64,000 bases of DNA from Zizania palustris (Eukaryota; Streptophyta; Magnoliopsida; Poales; Poaceae). The notes below the pieces were generated by a model. That model was not told the origin of the DNA. It did no database searches and saw only the letters and a list, made by a program, of their open reading frames with translations. Location of the stretch: contig JAAALK010000283.1 of the NCBI GenBank assembly GCA_019279435.1, forward strand, positions 60,618,642 to 60,682,641, written 5' to 3'. A program made the position numbers and the translations under genes. Below, in pieces: positions 1 through 10,575 of this stretch (positions are counted from its first letter, which is position 1; every line of letters starts with the position of its first letter).

Positions 1-1409
1 ATGCAGCGGACGTCCTTGGCGGTGGGGCGCTCCTTGGGGTCGTCGGCGGTGCAGAAGACGGCGATGCGGAGGACGAGCAGGATCTGCTCCTCGTAGCCGG
101 CGCCGGCGATGGCGTCGTCGATGAGCTCGGCTTGCGCGGCGGGGTTGCCGTCCTTAATCACACGGCGAAGCCACATGATGATGCCGACGTCGTCCACCTG
201 CGTGAAGAACGGGTCCGTCGGCTCCTTCCCCGTGCCGAGCACCGCAAGGATGACGCCGAAGCTGTACACGTCGCACTTGGCCGTGAACTTGAGGGTCTGG
301 TGGTACTCCGGCGCGATGTAGCCCAGCGTGCCGGCGACGTTGGAAGTCGTCATGTGGGTGTTGGAGTCGGGTATGGCCCTGGCGAGCCCGAAGTCGGCGA
401 TGCGTGCCTCCATGTCGTCGTCGAGGAGGATGTTGGACGGCTTCAGGTCGCGGTGGATGATCTGCGGCCGCTGCGACACGTGCAGGTACTCCAGCCCTGC
501 CGCGATGCCTACGGCGATGCGGAGCCTTGCCGGCCACGGCAGCACCTCGCCCCCGGCGTTGGGCTTGAGCGCGTTGTGGAGGCTGCCGTTCTTCATAAAC
601 TCGTACACGAGGTAGTGGCAGTCCGTCCCGGGCACGTGCGCCGCCAGCGGCAGCAGGTTGCGGTGGCGGATGTGCCCCACCGTGCGGATTTCCGACTGGA
701 TCTGCCGCGTCCACTTGTCCAGCAGCCGGCTCTCCTCGTCACTCAGGTTGTTCTGCGCCCCCCGCCCGTCGCCGGCGCGATTCTTGATCTTCTTGATGGC
801 GATGAACCGTGGTTCCTCCCCCTCCGCCTCCGGCGGGAGCTGCGCCTTATACACCTCGCCGCACCCGCCGCGCCCGATCACGGCGACTGACGCCAGCCCG
901 TCATCCTTCCGCAGGAACGCCAGGTGCTCGGCGCGCTTGATCAGCTTCGGGGTGAAGATCACCGTGCCGGACTTCGACCGATACAGCCCGCGAAGGCAGT
1001 TGAGCGCCAGCCGGAACAGCACCGACATAGCTAGCCCCGATATGACGCCGGTGAGGGAGCCGACCACGAAGCCGATGATCCAGTTGCGCACCCGGTGCCT
1101 GTGGCCGCGGTGGTGCCGCCCCTGCTGCTCCTCCCCCGAGGACGTCGCGTTGGACCCCGCCGGCGAGCTGTGATTACTGTTGCGTGTCGAGTTTCTGCTC
1201 TCGGCGAGCACGTACCTGTGCGGGACAGCGCCCGTCCGGCGGTGGCGGACGTACTGCCCGCTCCCCAGGCCGGAGCGGCGCGCCACGGCCGACGACCGCG
1301 CGACGTCGTGGTGGCCACTATAGCACTCGACGGCGGACACGAGAAGCACGAGTGCGACCGCCAGGAGGAGAACGACGAGAAGGGGAGACCTGCTCGCCGC
1401 AGGCGCCAT
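1..1409 (-). CDS. SOBIR1: SOBIR1-like receptor kinase lacking LRRs (3' end outside window)
   Basis: The frame from the ATG at 1409 stays open for 469 codons to the window edge. Residues 6-27 form a signal peptide. Residues 28-108 are basic and Ser/Asn-rich with no leucine-rich repeat. Residues 110-137 are a membrane span with GxxxG spacing (GFVVGSLTGVISG). The kinase domain begins at about 178: GRGGCGEV loop, AIKK lysine near 206, HRDLKPSN at 319-326, DFGLAR at 339-344, GYIAPEY at 363-369 and the DPKERP end. The membrane span and kinase match SOBIR1, the adaptor kinase for LRR receptor-like proteins in plant immunity. Arabidopsis SOBIR1 has five LRRs and 641 residues, so this ectodomain is much shorter. 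All kinase motifs are intact, so an active kinase is expected. By family comparison only about ten residues are missing beyond the window. Confidence 0.85.
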   Translation of the reverse strand, partial: MAPAASRSPLLVVLLLAVALVLLVSAVECYSGHHDVARSSAVARRSGLGSGQYVRHRRTGAVPHRYVLAESRNSTRNSNHSSPAGSNATSSGEEQQGRHHRGHRHRVRNWIIGFVVGSLTGVISGLAMSVLFRLALNCLRGLYRSKSGTVIFTPKLIKRAEHLAFLRKDDGLASVAVIGRGGCGEVYKAQLPPEAEGEEPRFIAIKKIKNRAGDGRGAQNNLSDEESRLLDKWTRQIQSEIRTVGHIRHRNLLPLAAHVPGTDCHYLVYEFMKNGSLHNALKPNAGGEVLPWPARLRIAVGIAAGLEYLHVSQRPQIIHRDLKPSNILLDDDMEARIADFGLARAIPDSNTHMTTSNVAGTLGYIAPEYHQTLKFTAKCDVYSFGVILAVLGTGKEPTDPFFTQVDDVGIIMWLRRVIKDGNPAAQAELIDDAIAGAGYEEQILLVLRIAVFCTADDPKERPTAKDVRC

Positions 1410-1576
1410 TCCGTGTGTGCCGGACTGCCGTGTGATGACTGATGAGGGAGCTCGGTGGAGCTGTGCTATTAAACGACCAACCACCGTTGACTCGTGGAAG
1501 TCATGAACCGTCAACGACGGCGGGTGTGGGAACGAATTTACGGTTATGCCCCCGGATGGTAGAGTACGACACTAGA
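1410..1576. promoter_or_regulatory. Upstream region of the SOBIR1-like gene
   Basis: This short AT/GC-mixed stretch lies between the kinase start and the fold-back element. It must hold the core promoter of the kinase gene. On the minus strand AGCACAGC and TTAATAGC lie close upstream of the ATG, but no convincing TATA box is visible. The proximal promoter is therefore only about 170 bp before the transposon begins. Confidence 0.3.
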
Positions 1577-2320
1577 TTCTTTTTAAAAAAATTCGAATTT
1601 CTATGGCAAATAAAATTTTTTGCAAAAATAACATCCAGTCGGCCAACCATCAGCCGATTGGTGCCGCGTGGCAGCTAGTCGGCACTTGGTCGACCGACTA
1701 GCGCAGCGTGACAGCCAATTGGTCGATGGGTGGCCGATTGGTGCCTGGAACGCGCCGCGTCGCACCCTTGCCGCGCGCGCCGCGACCCACCTGTGCTCGG
1801 AACGCGTCGCGCCGCGCCACGTCCGTGCCCCCTCGCCTCCCACGCCTGCGCGCCCTCGCTTCCCATCGCCTCTCGCGCCCCCTCGCTGACCGCTCCCGTG
1901 CGCACCCCTGCGCCCCGCCCCGCCGCCTCGGCTCTCACCGGTCCACATGGCGCGCGGGATGGGAGTCGAGGCGGCGGGCACGGGGGGCGGTGGCGCAGGA
2001 GGTGAGGGGAAGGGGCGCGCGCGGACGTGGTCAGCAATGGGGCGTGGGAGGCGATGGGACGCAGGGCGCGGGGGCGCGATGAGGCGAGGGGGCAGGCACT
2101 GCGCGGCCGTGACACGCCGCGGCGGGTTCCGAGTGCCAGGCGGCGGCCCATCGCTCGACTGGCTGCCACATGACGTCAGTCGGCCGACCAAGTGCCGACT
2201 GACTGCCAGGTGACACCAGTCAACCGATGGTTGACCAGTCGAATGCTATTTTTATAATTTTTTGTAATCATCATACAAATTTGATTTTATAAAAAAATAC
2301 TATTTAAAAAAAATCACGAC
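1577..2320. mobile_element. Fold-back (giant imperfect palindrome) element, GC-rich arms
   Basis: The whole 744-bp block is one imperfect inverted repeat centred near 1948.5. The outer 65 bp of each end are AT-rich and pair with each other (left ...GCAAAAATAACATCCAGTCGG, right CGAATGCTATTTTTATAAT...). Inside them come GTCGGCACTTGGTCGAC-like units. The inner arms (about 1740-2150) are very GC-rich and still pair, for example CTCGCTGACCGCTCCCGTGC against ATTGCTGACCACGTCCGCGC read on the other strand. The many overlapping open frames here on both strands are a by-product of high GC content. A related but smaller copy is at 58560-58897. It encodes no protein, so it is a non-autonomous element; the superfamily is unknown. 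Confidence 0.65.
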
Positions 2321-3224
2321 ACCACGACCTCCTTTACAGTACCAAATAATTAAAAATATATGTGAAATTGTACTGTACTATTTCGGCTATCTGCGTAGTT
2401 TTTTTAATATATATGCTCCTGTTTTTTTACTTATAAATCATTAAAAACATAAGTGAAATTCTAATATTTTTAATCCATTAATAATTTCGAAATTTAATTA
2501 TGCGTATCGTAGGGCGTACCCGCGTAGAGCCGTAGAAGATGAGATTCACTTGGACCTGGCTGGCTGGCGCGTTGTATGGAAATCGTTCATCGTAGATTCG
2601 TAGTGACGGAAGCAGCAGTCAAAATTTATACGGACCAGTCAACGCGCATAACTTATGTCATGTATTTGAACGTTCAACGTTTTTAACTTCTTATCAATTT
2701 TATAAGGCAATTTTTACGGTATACCGGAAATATTGTAGACTGTCCATTTATCTTGATCTAATAGCTAGAAGTAAAAATAGTGACCTATTACCTCCTAGAA
2801 GGTAATAGGTAACCCTTAATTTTTCTACGTAAACTTTTCAATTTTACGGACTAAATTTCCAATTTTCTGCATATACTTTCAAATTATTTATTGGTACTAA
2901 GTATTGTACTTTTAGTTTATTTTTAATCCTAACTAAAATCAATGATCCAAATTAATCTGAAGTATTACCTCTGTACCATTTATCTTGATCCTAACTTTTT
3001 ATCATTTTTATAATAATAAACAATTATAACATCAATCAATTTTATTCAATCATCCGTTAAACATGTTTAAATATATTTTTTGATATTATAAGTAATAATA
3101 TATTTTTATTTAAAATTTATTAAATTCAAAAGGTTTATTTTTGAAAAAGTCAAATGATGTGTATATATATATATACGGTAGTTTTTAACAATACATCGTT
3201 TTTTAACTATATAAATTTCATATT
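2321..3224. other. AT-rich intergenic DNA
   Basis: Strongly AT-rich sequence with no supported gene. It has short microsatellite-like runs (a TATATATATATATA stretch near 3160). Nothing functional is recognised. Confidence 0.6.
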
Positions 3225-3720
3225 TTACACTATAAATTACATATTACAATTTAAATTTCCGTAAGACACCCACTGTGTATTTCATAGCTTGCGAAAAAAA
3301 TATAAGGCACTGTTTTGCTCACGTAATTAAATTGGGAAATATAATTTGAATACTAAAGGTGTGTTTGGTTGAGCTGTAAGTTTTAAAAAAAGCTGTTGTA
3401 AATTGTAAGTTGTGGAAAAACTGTTGTGAGCTATAAAAAAGTTGATAAGCTCTTTGGTTGGAATAGATGCGGATTTATATTTTGGTAGTTCATGATATTT
3501 AGTTATATTATTAATGTGTAATTTTACATGTAAATCATTCTAATCATTAAATTTTATAATGTTTATATTAAAATATATATTTTTAAATTACACTATAAAT
3601 TACATATTTACAATGTAAATTTCCGCAAGACACACACTGTGTATTTCATAGCTTGCGAAAAAAATATAAGGCGCTGTTTTGCTCACATAATTAAATTGGG
3701 CAATATAATTTGAATACTAA
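3225..3720. repeat. About 132-bp direct repeat flanking a 231-bp insert
   Basis: 3225-3356 and 3588-3720 are nearly identical copies in the same orientation. Both contain GTGTATTTCATAGCTTGCG, ATATAAGGC and ATAATTTGAATACTAA, with roughly ten differences. The insert 3357-3587 begins GGTGTGTTTGGTTGAGCTG, which resembles the end of a grass MITE. This is either a local duplication or two copies of a small repeat; no coding potential is seen. Confidence 0.6.
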
Positions 3721-4273
3721 TTATAGTGTTTGTATGGTAAGTAAATTCAGGAGCAAGAAATAGAACCCAAATCAGTATATTGCCCTAGCTGTTTTTGTCC
3801 ATGAAACCTTCTCTAAGAGAATTGGGACTAAAAATGATTGATCACCAAGCAGTTTGTGTAGTAGTGACTACAAGAAATGGAAAAATAGCTGAAATGGGTA
3901 GCCCTCCATCACTCATTCACCATGTTGAAATCCTAGAGAAAATGGAAGCTGAAATTTGGTTTCTAATAAAGAGAAAAAAGGCTTTGCTGAACTAGAGAAA
4001 GATAATCATAAGGAGGGATCAGTTGAAAAGATGTTTTAAAAATGAGGTGGATTACCACTTGCCATGGGACAGTAGGAGGCCTACTAGCCACCAGTGATAC
4101 AAAAGGAGTGGGAAGATATGTACAATCAACTTCCCTTAGAGCATGAAAGCAACCCAAGCCTGTAGACAATGGCAACAACAGGATCAAATGCATACACCAA
4201 TTTCGGTAGCAAGGTTAAGGTATTGCTCAAAGCAGAGAAACAGGAAAGGCACAAGGGAGAAGAAAATTGCTAC
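3721..4273. other. Intergenic, no supported gene
   Basis: A 66-codon open frame at 3795-3995 has no recognisable motif, and a 76-codon frame lies opposite it. Neither is supported as a gene. The region lies just outside the left LTR-like repeat of the copia element. Confidence 0.4.
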
Positions 4274-4493
4274 TGCATTCACCCTTTCTTGTTTTCAGGT
4301 TCAAAAATTATACAACCGGAACTCACACACTGCTTTTCCAACAGCTAGCAGGTTACAACACAAAAGTTTCATAAAGATAGACAAGACCCAACGTACATGC
4401 TCGCACGTCATTGCTGATGTAAGAAAAATTACACACCATGCCGCGGCTGAGAGTAGATCCCGCTGATTGGACACAAGCAAGATTACTCCAACA
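4274..4493 (-). repeat. LTR-like repeat, left copy (probable 3' LTR of copia element A)
   Basis: This 220-bp block begins TGCATTCA and ends TACTCCAACA on the plus strand, so it has TG...CA ends. It recurs with about 90% identity at 10576-10785 in the same orientation. On its right a purine-rich stretch (AGAGAGGAATAA read on the minus strand, a polypurine-tract candidate) joins it to the end of the RNase H frame. No matching 5-bp target duplication was found outside the two copies. Confidence 0.55.
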
Positions 4494-4503
4494 TTATTCC
4501 TCT

Positions 4504-5766
4504 CTAATTCTGATGTGCTTCAAGATTACGGATGCCAAGTAGGTACTGCATTTTGGCTAACTTCCATGTTGATAGAGCTTTTGTCAAAGCATCTGCTCTT
4601 TGTTCTTCAATGCACACATGCTCTACTGTAATGAAACCTTCTTCAATATATTCTCGGATGAAATGGTACTTAGTGTCTATATGTTTTCTTCTTCCATAGA
4701 AAACATGATTCTTCATTAAAGAAATAACAGAATTATTGTCCACAAACAGCTTCACCACTCCTGACTTTTCTCATGTTAGTTCTCCAAGCAAACTCCTGAG
4801 CCAAAGTGTTTGGCAAGCTGCTGCCATAAATTCAGCTTCATATGTTGAAAGTGCCACTGTCTTCTGTTTTTGTAAACACCATGACACCAAGTTTTCATTC
4901 AAGTAGAAAGTCATTCCATCAGTGCTTTTCCTATCATCAAGGTCTCCACCCAAATCACTATCAGTGTATCCTGTGAGCACCTCCTTTTCTTCCTGTCGAT
5001 TGTATATCAAGTCAAAATTCAGAGTTCCCTTCAGAAAACTAAGAATTTTCTTCACAGCCTTGTGATGCATCATGGTTGGCCTCTCCATAAATCCGCTTGC
5101 TACACCAACAACAAAATAAAGATCGGGTCTAGTATATAACAGATACCTGAAACAACCAATCATTCTTCTATATTCAGTGGCATCCACCGGGTGACCATCT
5201 GGGTCTTTATGCAATTTTGCTCTCTGCTCCATTGGGTATTTTGTTGGATTACAGTTAGACATCCCAAACTGAGACAATACCTTCTTTGCATAGTCTGTCT
5301 GCTTTATTGTCAAGCCATTTTCTTGCTGAGATACTTCAATGCCATGATAGTATGTTAACAACCCCAAATCACTCATCTTCCTGCACACATCTTCTGAAAC
5401 CAAGGTTTTTCAGACTCCTATGTAGTCCGATGTTCCATGCCTGTGACGCCTACCGAAGGCCATAGAGAGCTTTGCTCAACCTGAGCACATGATGCTCCCT
5501 ATTCTTCAGAGTATACCCTTCCACTTGTGACACATACACTTCTTCTTCGAGTTCACCATTTAGAAAGGCTGACTTCACATCTAGATGATGACTTCCCAGC
5601 CACGGTTTGCAGCAACAATAAGGATCATTCTCACTGTATCCAACCTGGCTACAGGTGCAAAGACTCCCTCGAAGTCAATACCTTGCTGTTGCACATACCC
5701 TTTTTCCACCAACTTGGCATTGTGCTTGATCACCTCTCCCGGTGAGTTTTTCTTCAGTTTGAACAC
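4504..5766 (-). pseudogene. Copia A reverse transcriptase and RNase H, broken
   Basis: Three pieces on the minus strand carry the C-terminal half of pol. 5581-5766 has the RT start (FAPVARLDTVRMIL). 4771-5403 has SDLGLLTYYHGIEVS and the first half of RNase H (TGYTDSDLGGD, DRKSTDG, ALSTYEAEFMA). 4504-4758 has the end of RNase H (VDNNSVISLMKN, KHIDTKYHFIREYIEE). Between KALYGLR (near 5465) and SDLGLL the segment that should carry the catalytic YVDD motif is missing, and a stop follows KALYGLR. The enzyme cannot be functional. On the plus strand this region only shows shadow frames. Confidence 0.8.
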
Positions 5767-7327
5767 CTATTTGAGTCCAATTGCTTTGTGACCAGCATGT
5801 AGTGTGGTCAATGTCCACGTTTTGTTCCTCTCAATTGATTCAATCCCCTTGTCCATGGCTTCCTCCCATTCAGGATTTCCTGCTGCCTCCTGGTAACAGG
5901 TTGGCTCTTCTATCTCTACAAGTAGAGCTTATGCATCAGAATCATACGTCAACACAACATGTGGTGTGTTCTGGTACAAATTCTCTAAGCTGCGATAATT
6001 GACTTGTCCTTCTTGTGAACTACTAGACTCGGGTGTCCCTAGATCACTCTGCTCCAAAGATTGCTGCCATGCTGACATTACTGGCAATGGGGAGTTTGTA
6101 GGAGTGGCGAGAGGAGTTAGAACATGCTCTTCTATCTGCTCCACTCCTGGTGCCTCAACCATTTTTGCACCACTAAATGTGCTCTCACCCATAGGTAATT
6201 GCGACAACGATGCTCCTTTGCCCACCCAACATTTCCCACGTCGAGGGCCTTTTCCAATCATCCTCCTCAACCGTGAAATCTGTTGTTTCACTACGAATTA
6301 CTCATGCACACCAATTCCACGGAAGTTTTTCTTCAAATAACACATCACGACTCACAACAATTCTTCCGCGACGTGGATCAAACAGCCGATGCGCCTTGCT
6401 CCCATCCTCCACACCGAGGTACACCATATGTTGGCTGCGATCGTCTAGCTTCTTCAAGTGTGGTGCCACTGTCTTGACATGCGTCGTGCAACCAAACACC
6501 TGTAGGTGCGCGAGATGTGCCTTCTTCCCATTCCAAGCTACGAACGGGGTACGCTCCCCCATTGATTTTGATGGCAGTCAATTTAGAAGATACACCGCGT
6601 GCCGCACTGCCTCACCCCAAACCCTGCTTGGAACTTTCATGCTCTTCAACAAGGATCTTTCCATTTCCATCCCGGTTCTATTTCTGCGCTCTACCACACC
6701 GTTTTGTTGCGATGAGTAAGGTGCAGTGAAATGCCTCTAGATCCCTGTCTCATCACAGATCTTCATGAATTCCGCTGCTAGGAACTCACCACTGTGGTTA
6801 GACCGCAGCGTCTTGACATGGCGTCCACAAGCATTTTCAGCCACTGCCTTAAACTTCTTGAACTCAATGCAAGCATGATCCTTAGTCTTCAGCACATACA
6901 TCCACATCCACCTTGTGAGATCATCAACAACCAACATAAAGTAATTGTTACCAGCTGTTGTCGAGGGGGAGATCGGACCATAGAGATCAATGTGCACCAG
7001 CTCGAGTGGTTCCTTTGCTCGGTATTGTGTCATTGCTGGGAATGGATAGTGTGCTTGCTTCGCTGCCAAGCACACATGACACAACTGGTTTGGGTGTGAA
7101 ATGGATGGCATGCCACAACCATGTTGGATCTTCAATGCTTGGACATTTACATGACCTAGGTAGGCATGCCACAACCATGTTGGATCTTCCAAGCTCGCCA
7201 GCAAACAAGCTGGTCTCACCTCCTTCAACTCAATCCAGTACAAACGGTTTGGGGAACATTGTACCTTCATGATCAACCTCATAGACCTTTTATCGAGCAC
7301 CTCGAGTTCATCCTCTTCCATCACCAC
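5767..7327 (-). pseudogene. Copia A integrase and linker, broken
   Basis: 6737-7327 holds the pre-integrase zinc region (WHAYLGHVN, then CHVCLAAKQ) and the integrase core (HIDLYGPI, VVDDLTRWMWM). The second catalytic segment reads RSNHSGEF where copia integrases have a D (RTDxGGEF type), so a DDE residue is lost. 6302-6562 carries the C-terminal part (VFGCTTHVKT, VYLGVEDGSK, SRDVLFEE). 5929-6291 is the acidic linker before RT. Frame changes separate the pieces. Confidence 0.75.
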
Positions 7328-8660
7328 CTTGTACCCAATTTCAGTGAGCTAGTCTAGGCTCATTAGATTGCTATGGAGTCTAGGGATGTAGTATACCTCC
7401 TGCAGCAACCATTGTTATCCACGCTTGCATTCAAACAGAATTGAGTCCTTACCCATGATTTGGATTGTGGATCCATCCCCAAATCTCACCTTCCTGGTGA
7501 CTGCTTCATCCAGCTCACATAACTTTTTCTTGTCACCACTCATGTGATTACTAGCCCCATTATCAAGGTACCAGAGATCACAACTTGCCTCTCCTCGGGC
7601 TAGGAATCACTTCGGCTACACGTGCTCCTCGCCGAGAAAGACCGCTGCCTGGTGCTCACCCTGCACCGGCTCGAGCAATGGCATATCCTCTTACACCATG
7701 AGGAGCAGTGTTGGTTTGACGTCGTCAACCAAAGCATGGTGTGCCTCCTCCTGCTTCTATGGTTCCTTGCACTGATTTGCATAGTGAACAAATTTCATGC
7801 AATTGAACACACTGAATGTGGCTTTTGTCGCGAGTGCCACCCCTAGTGCCCTTCTTGATTGGTCTGTTCCCACGTCCGCCTCGTCCTCGACCTCACCCTT
7901 TGCCATGACCACAACCTCTGCCACGAGTGCCGCTATTTACGGTTTTCCTCTACCCGAGGACTCGTTTGTAGCCTTCTTTTGTCGAGCCTCCCACTCTGCC
8001 TGAGTGAGGAGTAGTTGCCCAGCGGCACTTCCACTACTAGCTCCACGATGTGTGCGCTCCTCATCTGCCTTTAACCGGCCAACAGCTTCCTTGAATGCCA
8101 ACATACTGAGATCATAGAACTGTTCGATGCTGGCGATGATGTTTATGAAGCGATCCGGCATGGTGTCAAAAAACTTCTTCACCAAGGTAACATCATTGAG
8201 TGTCACGCCCAAGTTGTTGTACTTCACAGACATCGCCATTAGCTTGCCGGCATACTGATCCAATGTCTCGCCCTCTTTCATACGCAGAGCATCGAAGTCA
8301 CCCTTCAACGTTTGCAGCCGTGCCACCCTGACGCATTTTGCGCCGATGAATCTTGTCTTGAGACAATTCCACACCTACTTCGTTGTGCTCTTGTTCGCCA
8401 CTTGCATGAGGAGATCTTCTGGAAGAGCCTGGAGAAGGTGTGACTGCGCCTTCTTGTCCTTCCTTGTGTCGACGGCCACCCCACCCGTTGGCTTGATTGC
8501 CTCCCATACGCCTTGATCTTCTATCATCGCCTGCACCTGAATTGTTGTAATTTGTGGGTTTTATCCCAAATTTCTCATGATATATATGTGTATATGTAGT
8601 GAAAAATTGGACCTCTTTCAGTTGGCTGTTTAAAAGCCCACCCTGACCTTCTCTCACTTG
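7328..8660 (-). pseudogene. Copia A gag and protease region, broken
   Basis: 7937-8374 encodes a gag fragment of the UBN2/Retrotran_gag type (VARLQTLKGDFDALRM, YAGKLMAMSVKYNNLG, LTQAEWEARQKK). Upstream, in the same frame but after a stop near 8372, comes VWEAIKPTGGV and the conserved ALPEDLLMQVA. A frameshifted CCHC zinc-knuckle remnant (FNCMKFVHYANQC) lies near 7800. 7328-7600 should hold the protease but is too decayed to read. Confidence 0.7.
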
Positions 8661-8830
8661 GAACTAAGGGTTTCGTTGCTTTCCTGACAACTCCCTTGGT
8701 TCCCTGGTTGATGGCGGCGGCGGCACCACCGGCTGCCCGATTTCCGTTTTGCACGCGCTGCGTGTGCCCGGGAGGTGCGGTGGAGGTGGAGCCGCTCACT
8801 TAATACCAGGTGCACCTTCTCTTTGGTATA

Positions 8831-9535
8831 TATACATGTATCTACAACAGTCTAAAGTAAGAGAGAAATTAGATTTAGTTCTTGAGCACTTTTCATCTCG
8901 ATTGGCTTTGGTGTTCTTGAGCACCGAAAAATTCAGCATCATCTCTAGTTATATGAGTGTGCTGCAGAGTTAATTTCTGTGGCAAAGAGAACATCGGGTA
9001 TCTGGCTTCATCAACCTTGGCCTGGTTTTGGATCCTCTCTGAGCAGCAACCATCTACTTCTTGGGATTGTGTTGAGGTGTGACCTCTCAACACGATTAGC
9101 GGCATCGTATCTCCGTCAACCTCATCGGTATACCTTGGCACAAAGGCGGCGAATAGGTTTTCTGGGACAGCGTCATCGACGTGCTTTGCCTTGTGACACC
9201 AACAGCCAGTCAGAGTACAGTGAGTATACTACTCTCGGTTGTTCTTATTTGTGCAATGTTCCATACTGTTTATTGAATAAGTATTCGGTATAGGGAGTCT
9301 TTGCAAATCATGCTCAATGAAGAATCAGTCTTTTATGAGGATATGCGTGGCAACTATACATTAGGCTTGGAGATCTAAACAATAATCCTACGTTGTATGC
9401 TTTGCTGATTATTTGCTGTAGAAATAATTATTGTTGTTTGAGACCTTTTTTGTCTCTGTTGCTGGTATATACATGTTGTTAGAGTTCTAAAATCTCTAAT
9501 TACTAGTGTAGTATATCACTCAATATCTTGATCTT
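8831..9535. other. Unassigned sequence between copia A and a nested element
   Basis: No protein match is recognised. 8979-9293 has a 104-codon plus-strand frame with mixed composition but no known motif. The stretch may be part of a long 5' leader or a different insertion between the copia internal domain and the right LTR-like repeat. A GTGAGT-like site near 9220 is not enough to call an exon. Confidence 0.4.
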
Positions 9536-10211
9536 AGTGTTCTAAAAATCGGATCTAGGCGGGCGCCTAGGCGGCAAAAGGCGCTGGGCGCCACCCCAGC
9601 GCCGCGCGGAGGCCGGCTGGGCGGGCAGGGCGCCTAGGCGGGTCAACCGCGGCCTGGGTGGTTGACCGCGGCGCCTAGGCGGCCCAGAACCGTCAGCGGG
9701 AGGGGTCTAGGCGGCTAGTTCCGGCGGCGGGAAAGGAGAAGGCGGCTAGTTCCGGCGGCGGGAGAGGAGAAGGCGGCCAGATCCGGCGGCGGGAGGGAGG
9801 CAGGTGGCTAGATCCAGCTGCAGGAGGGGAGAAGGCGGCCAGATCCGGCAGCGGGAGGAGGGTAGGCGGCCAGATCCGGCGGCGGTAGGGGAGTAGACGG
9901 CCAGATCCGGCGGCCGCTCTCTCCTCGCAGCGGGCCCTGCACATCCTGCACTGCCGCTGCCGCCTCCTCCTCTTGCTTCTTCAGTTCTTCACCACCATAC
10001 AGCCAGATCCGGTTATGGCTTGACCAGAGGGGAAGAGAGGGGAGGGGAAATGGCTTCGGGTGGGAGAAAAGAAGAAAATTTTGCCTGGAATGGATGGTTG
10101 GAACTAGCAAAATGAAGAAAAATGAGTTGGACCTAGGCGCCGCCTAGGCGCTCCTAGGCGCTAGGCGCTGGGTCGCCGCCTGACTAGCGCCTAACGCCTT
10201 TTAGAACACTG
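9536..10211. mobile_element. Nested TIR element with 9-bp target duplication (Mutator-type size)
   Basis: The ends AGTGTTCTAAAA (9536) and TTTTAGAACACTG (10211) are inverted repeats. CTTGATCTT occurs directly outside both (9527-9535 and 10212-10220), a perfect 9-bp target-site duplication as made by Mutator-like elements. Next to the ends are CTAGGCG/GCGCCTAGG-rich arms. The middle holds the 31-bp tandem array. There is no transposase, so it is non-autonomous. Confidence 0.75.
9710..9895. repeat. Minisatellite: six exact-length 31-bp units
   Basis: Units start at 9710, 9741, 9772, 9803, 9834 and 9865, each exactly 31 bp, with a seventh partial unit at 9896. The consensus runs GGCGGCCAGATCCGGCGGCG followed by a purine-rich tail (GGAGGGGAGAA type). 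Unit sequences differ by several bases, but length is constant. 31 is not a multiple of three, so the array does not encode a protein repeat. It lies inside the nested element. Confidence 0.85.
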
Positions 10212-10575
10212 CTTGATCTTGCTTACATGTTCTGATAAGATTGAATTGATTAGATTCTTAGTGACCTAGTGTAGGTTGTCACACATCTAGTGAATTAAAA
10301 TAGATTGAGAGTCATTTCTAAGAGCAATCTTTCTGAAACTTAGCTTGAGCTACGTTGCTAGTTAATTTTTATGTTTCATTCATATGCATGTGTTGTGTTT
10401 TAATATTTAAATCCGGAGTAAATTTGCTCAATGGACTGCTTATTTCACTATTCTTACAAGTGTAGTTCATCGCTATCAGCTGCGGATACACAAACGACCC
10501 TCCGCCGCCGGTTTCGCGCGAAGCTTCTCCAGTAACGATCGACATTGATCTGGAACAGGGGAGCTTGGGCGAAGC
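10212..10575. other. Unassigned sequence right of the nested element
   Basis: AT-rich left part and a GC-richer end (10480-10575). It continues the sequence that the nested element interrupted at 9535. No gene or motif is recognised. Confidence 0.4.

Larger units (their letters stand above)
4494..8830 (-). mobile_element. Decayed Ty1/copia retrotransposon A, internal domain
   Basis: Read on the minus strand the order is gag (8660-7940), zinc-knuckle remnant, integrase, reverse transcriptase, RNase H. Pol has integrase before RT, which defines Ty1/copia. The internal length of about 4.3 kb is normal. A degenerate primer-binding-like TGGTATTAAGTGAG lies near 8800-8815. Many frameshifts and stops divide the frame, so it is old and inactive. 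The parts are listed separately. Confidence 0.8.

Noticed and set aside
132..890. 252-codon plus-strand frame opposite the SOBIR1-like kinase
   Set aside because: The opposite strand encodes a complete, conserved kinase over the same bases. The plus frame is a shadow of GC-rich coding DNA.
1601..2191. Long overlapping frames (up to 196 codons) on both strands
   Set aside because: They lie inside the GC-rich arms of the fold-back element. Arg/Pro/Ala-rich composition and openness on both strands are by-products of base composition.
8979..9293. 104-codon plus-strand frame as a gene
   Set aside because: No recognised motif, no splice or promoter support, and it lies within retrotransposon-derived surroundings.
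9710..9895. CRISPR-like array
   Set aside because: Units are directly adjacent without spacers, in a plant genome, and lie inside a transposon. It is a minisatellite.
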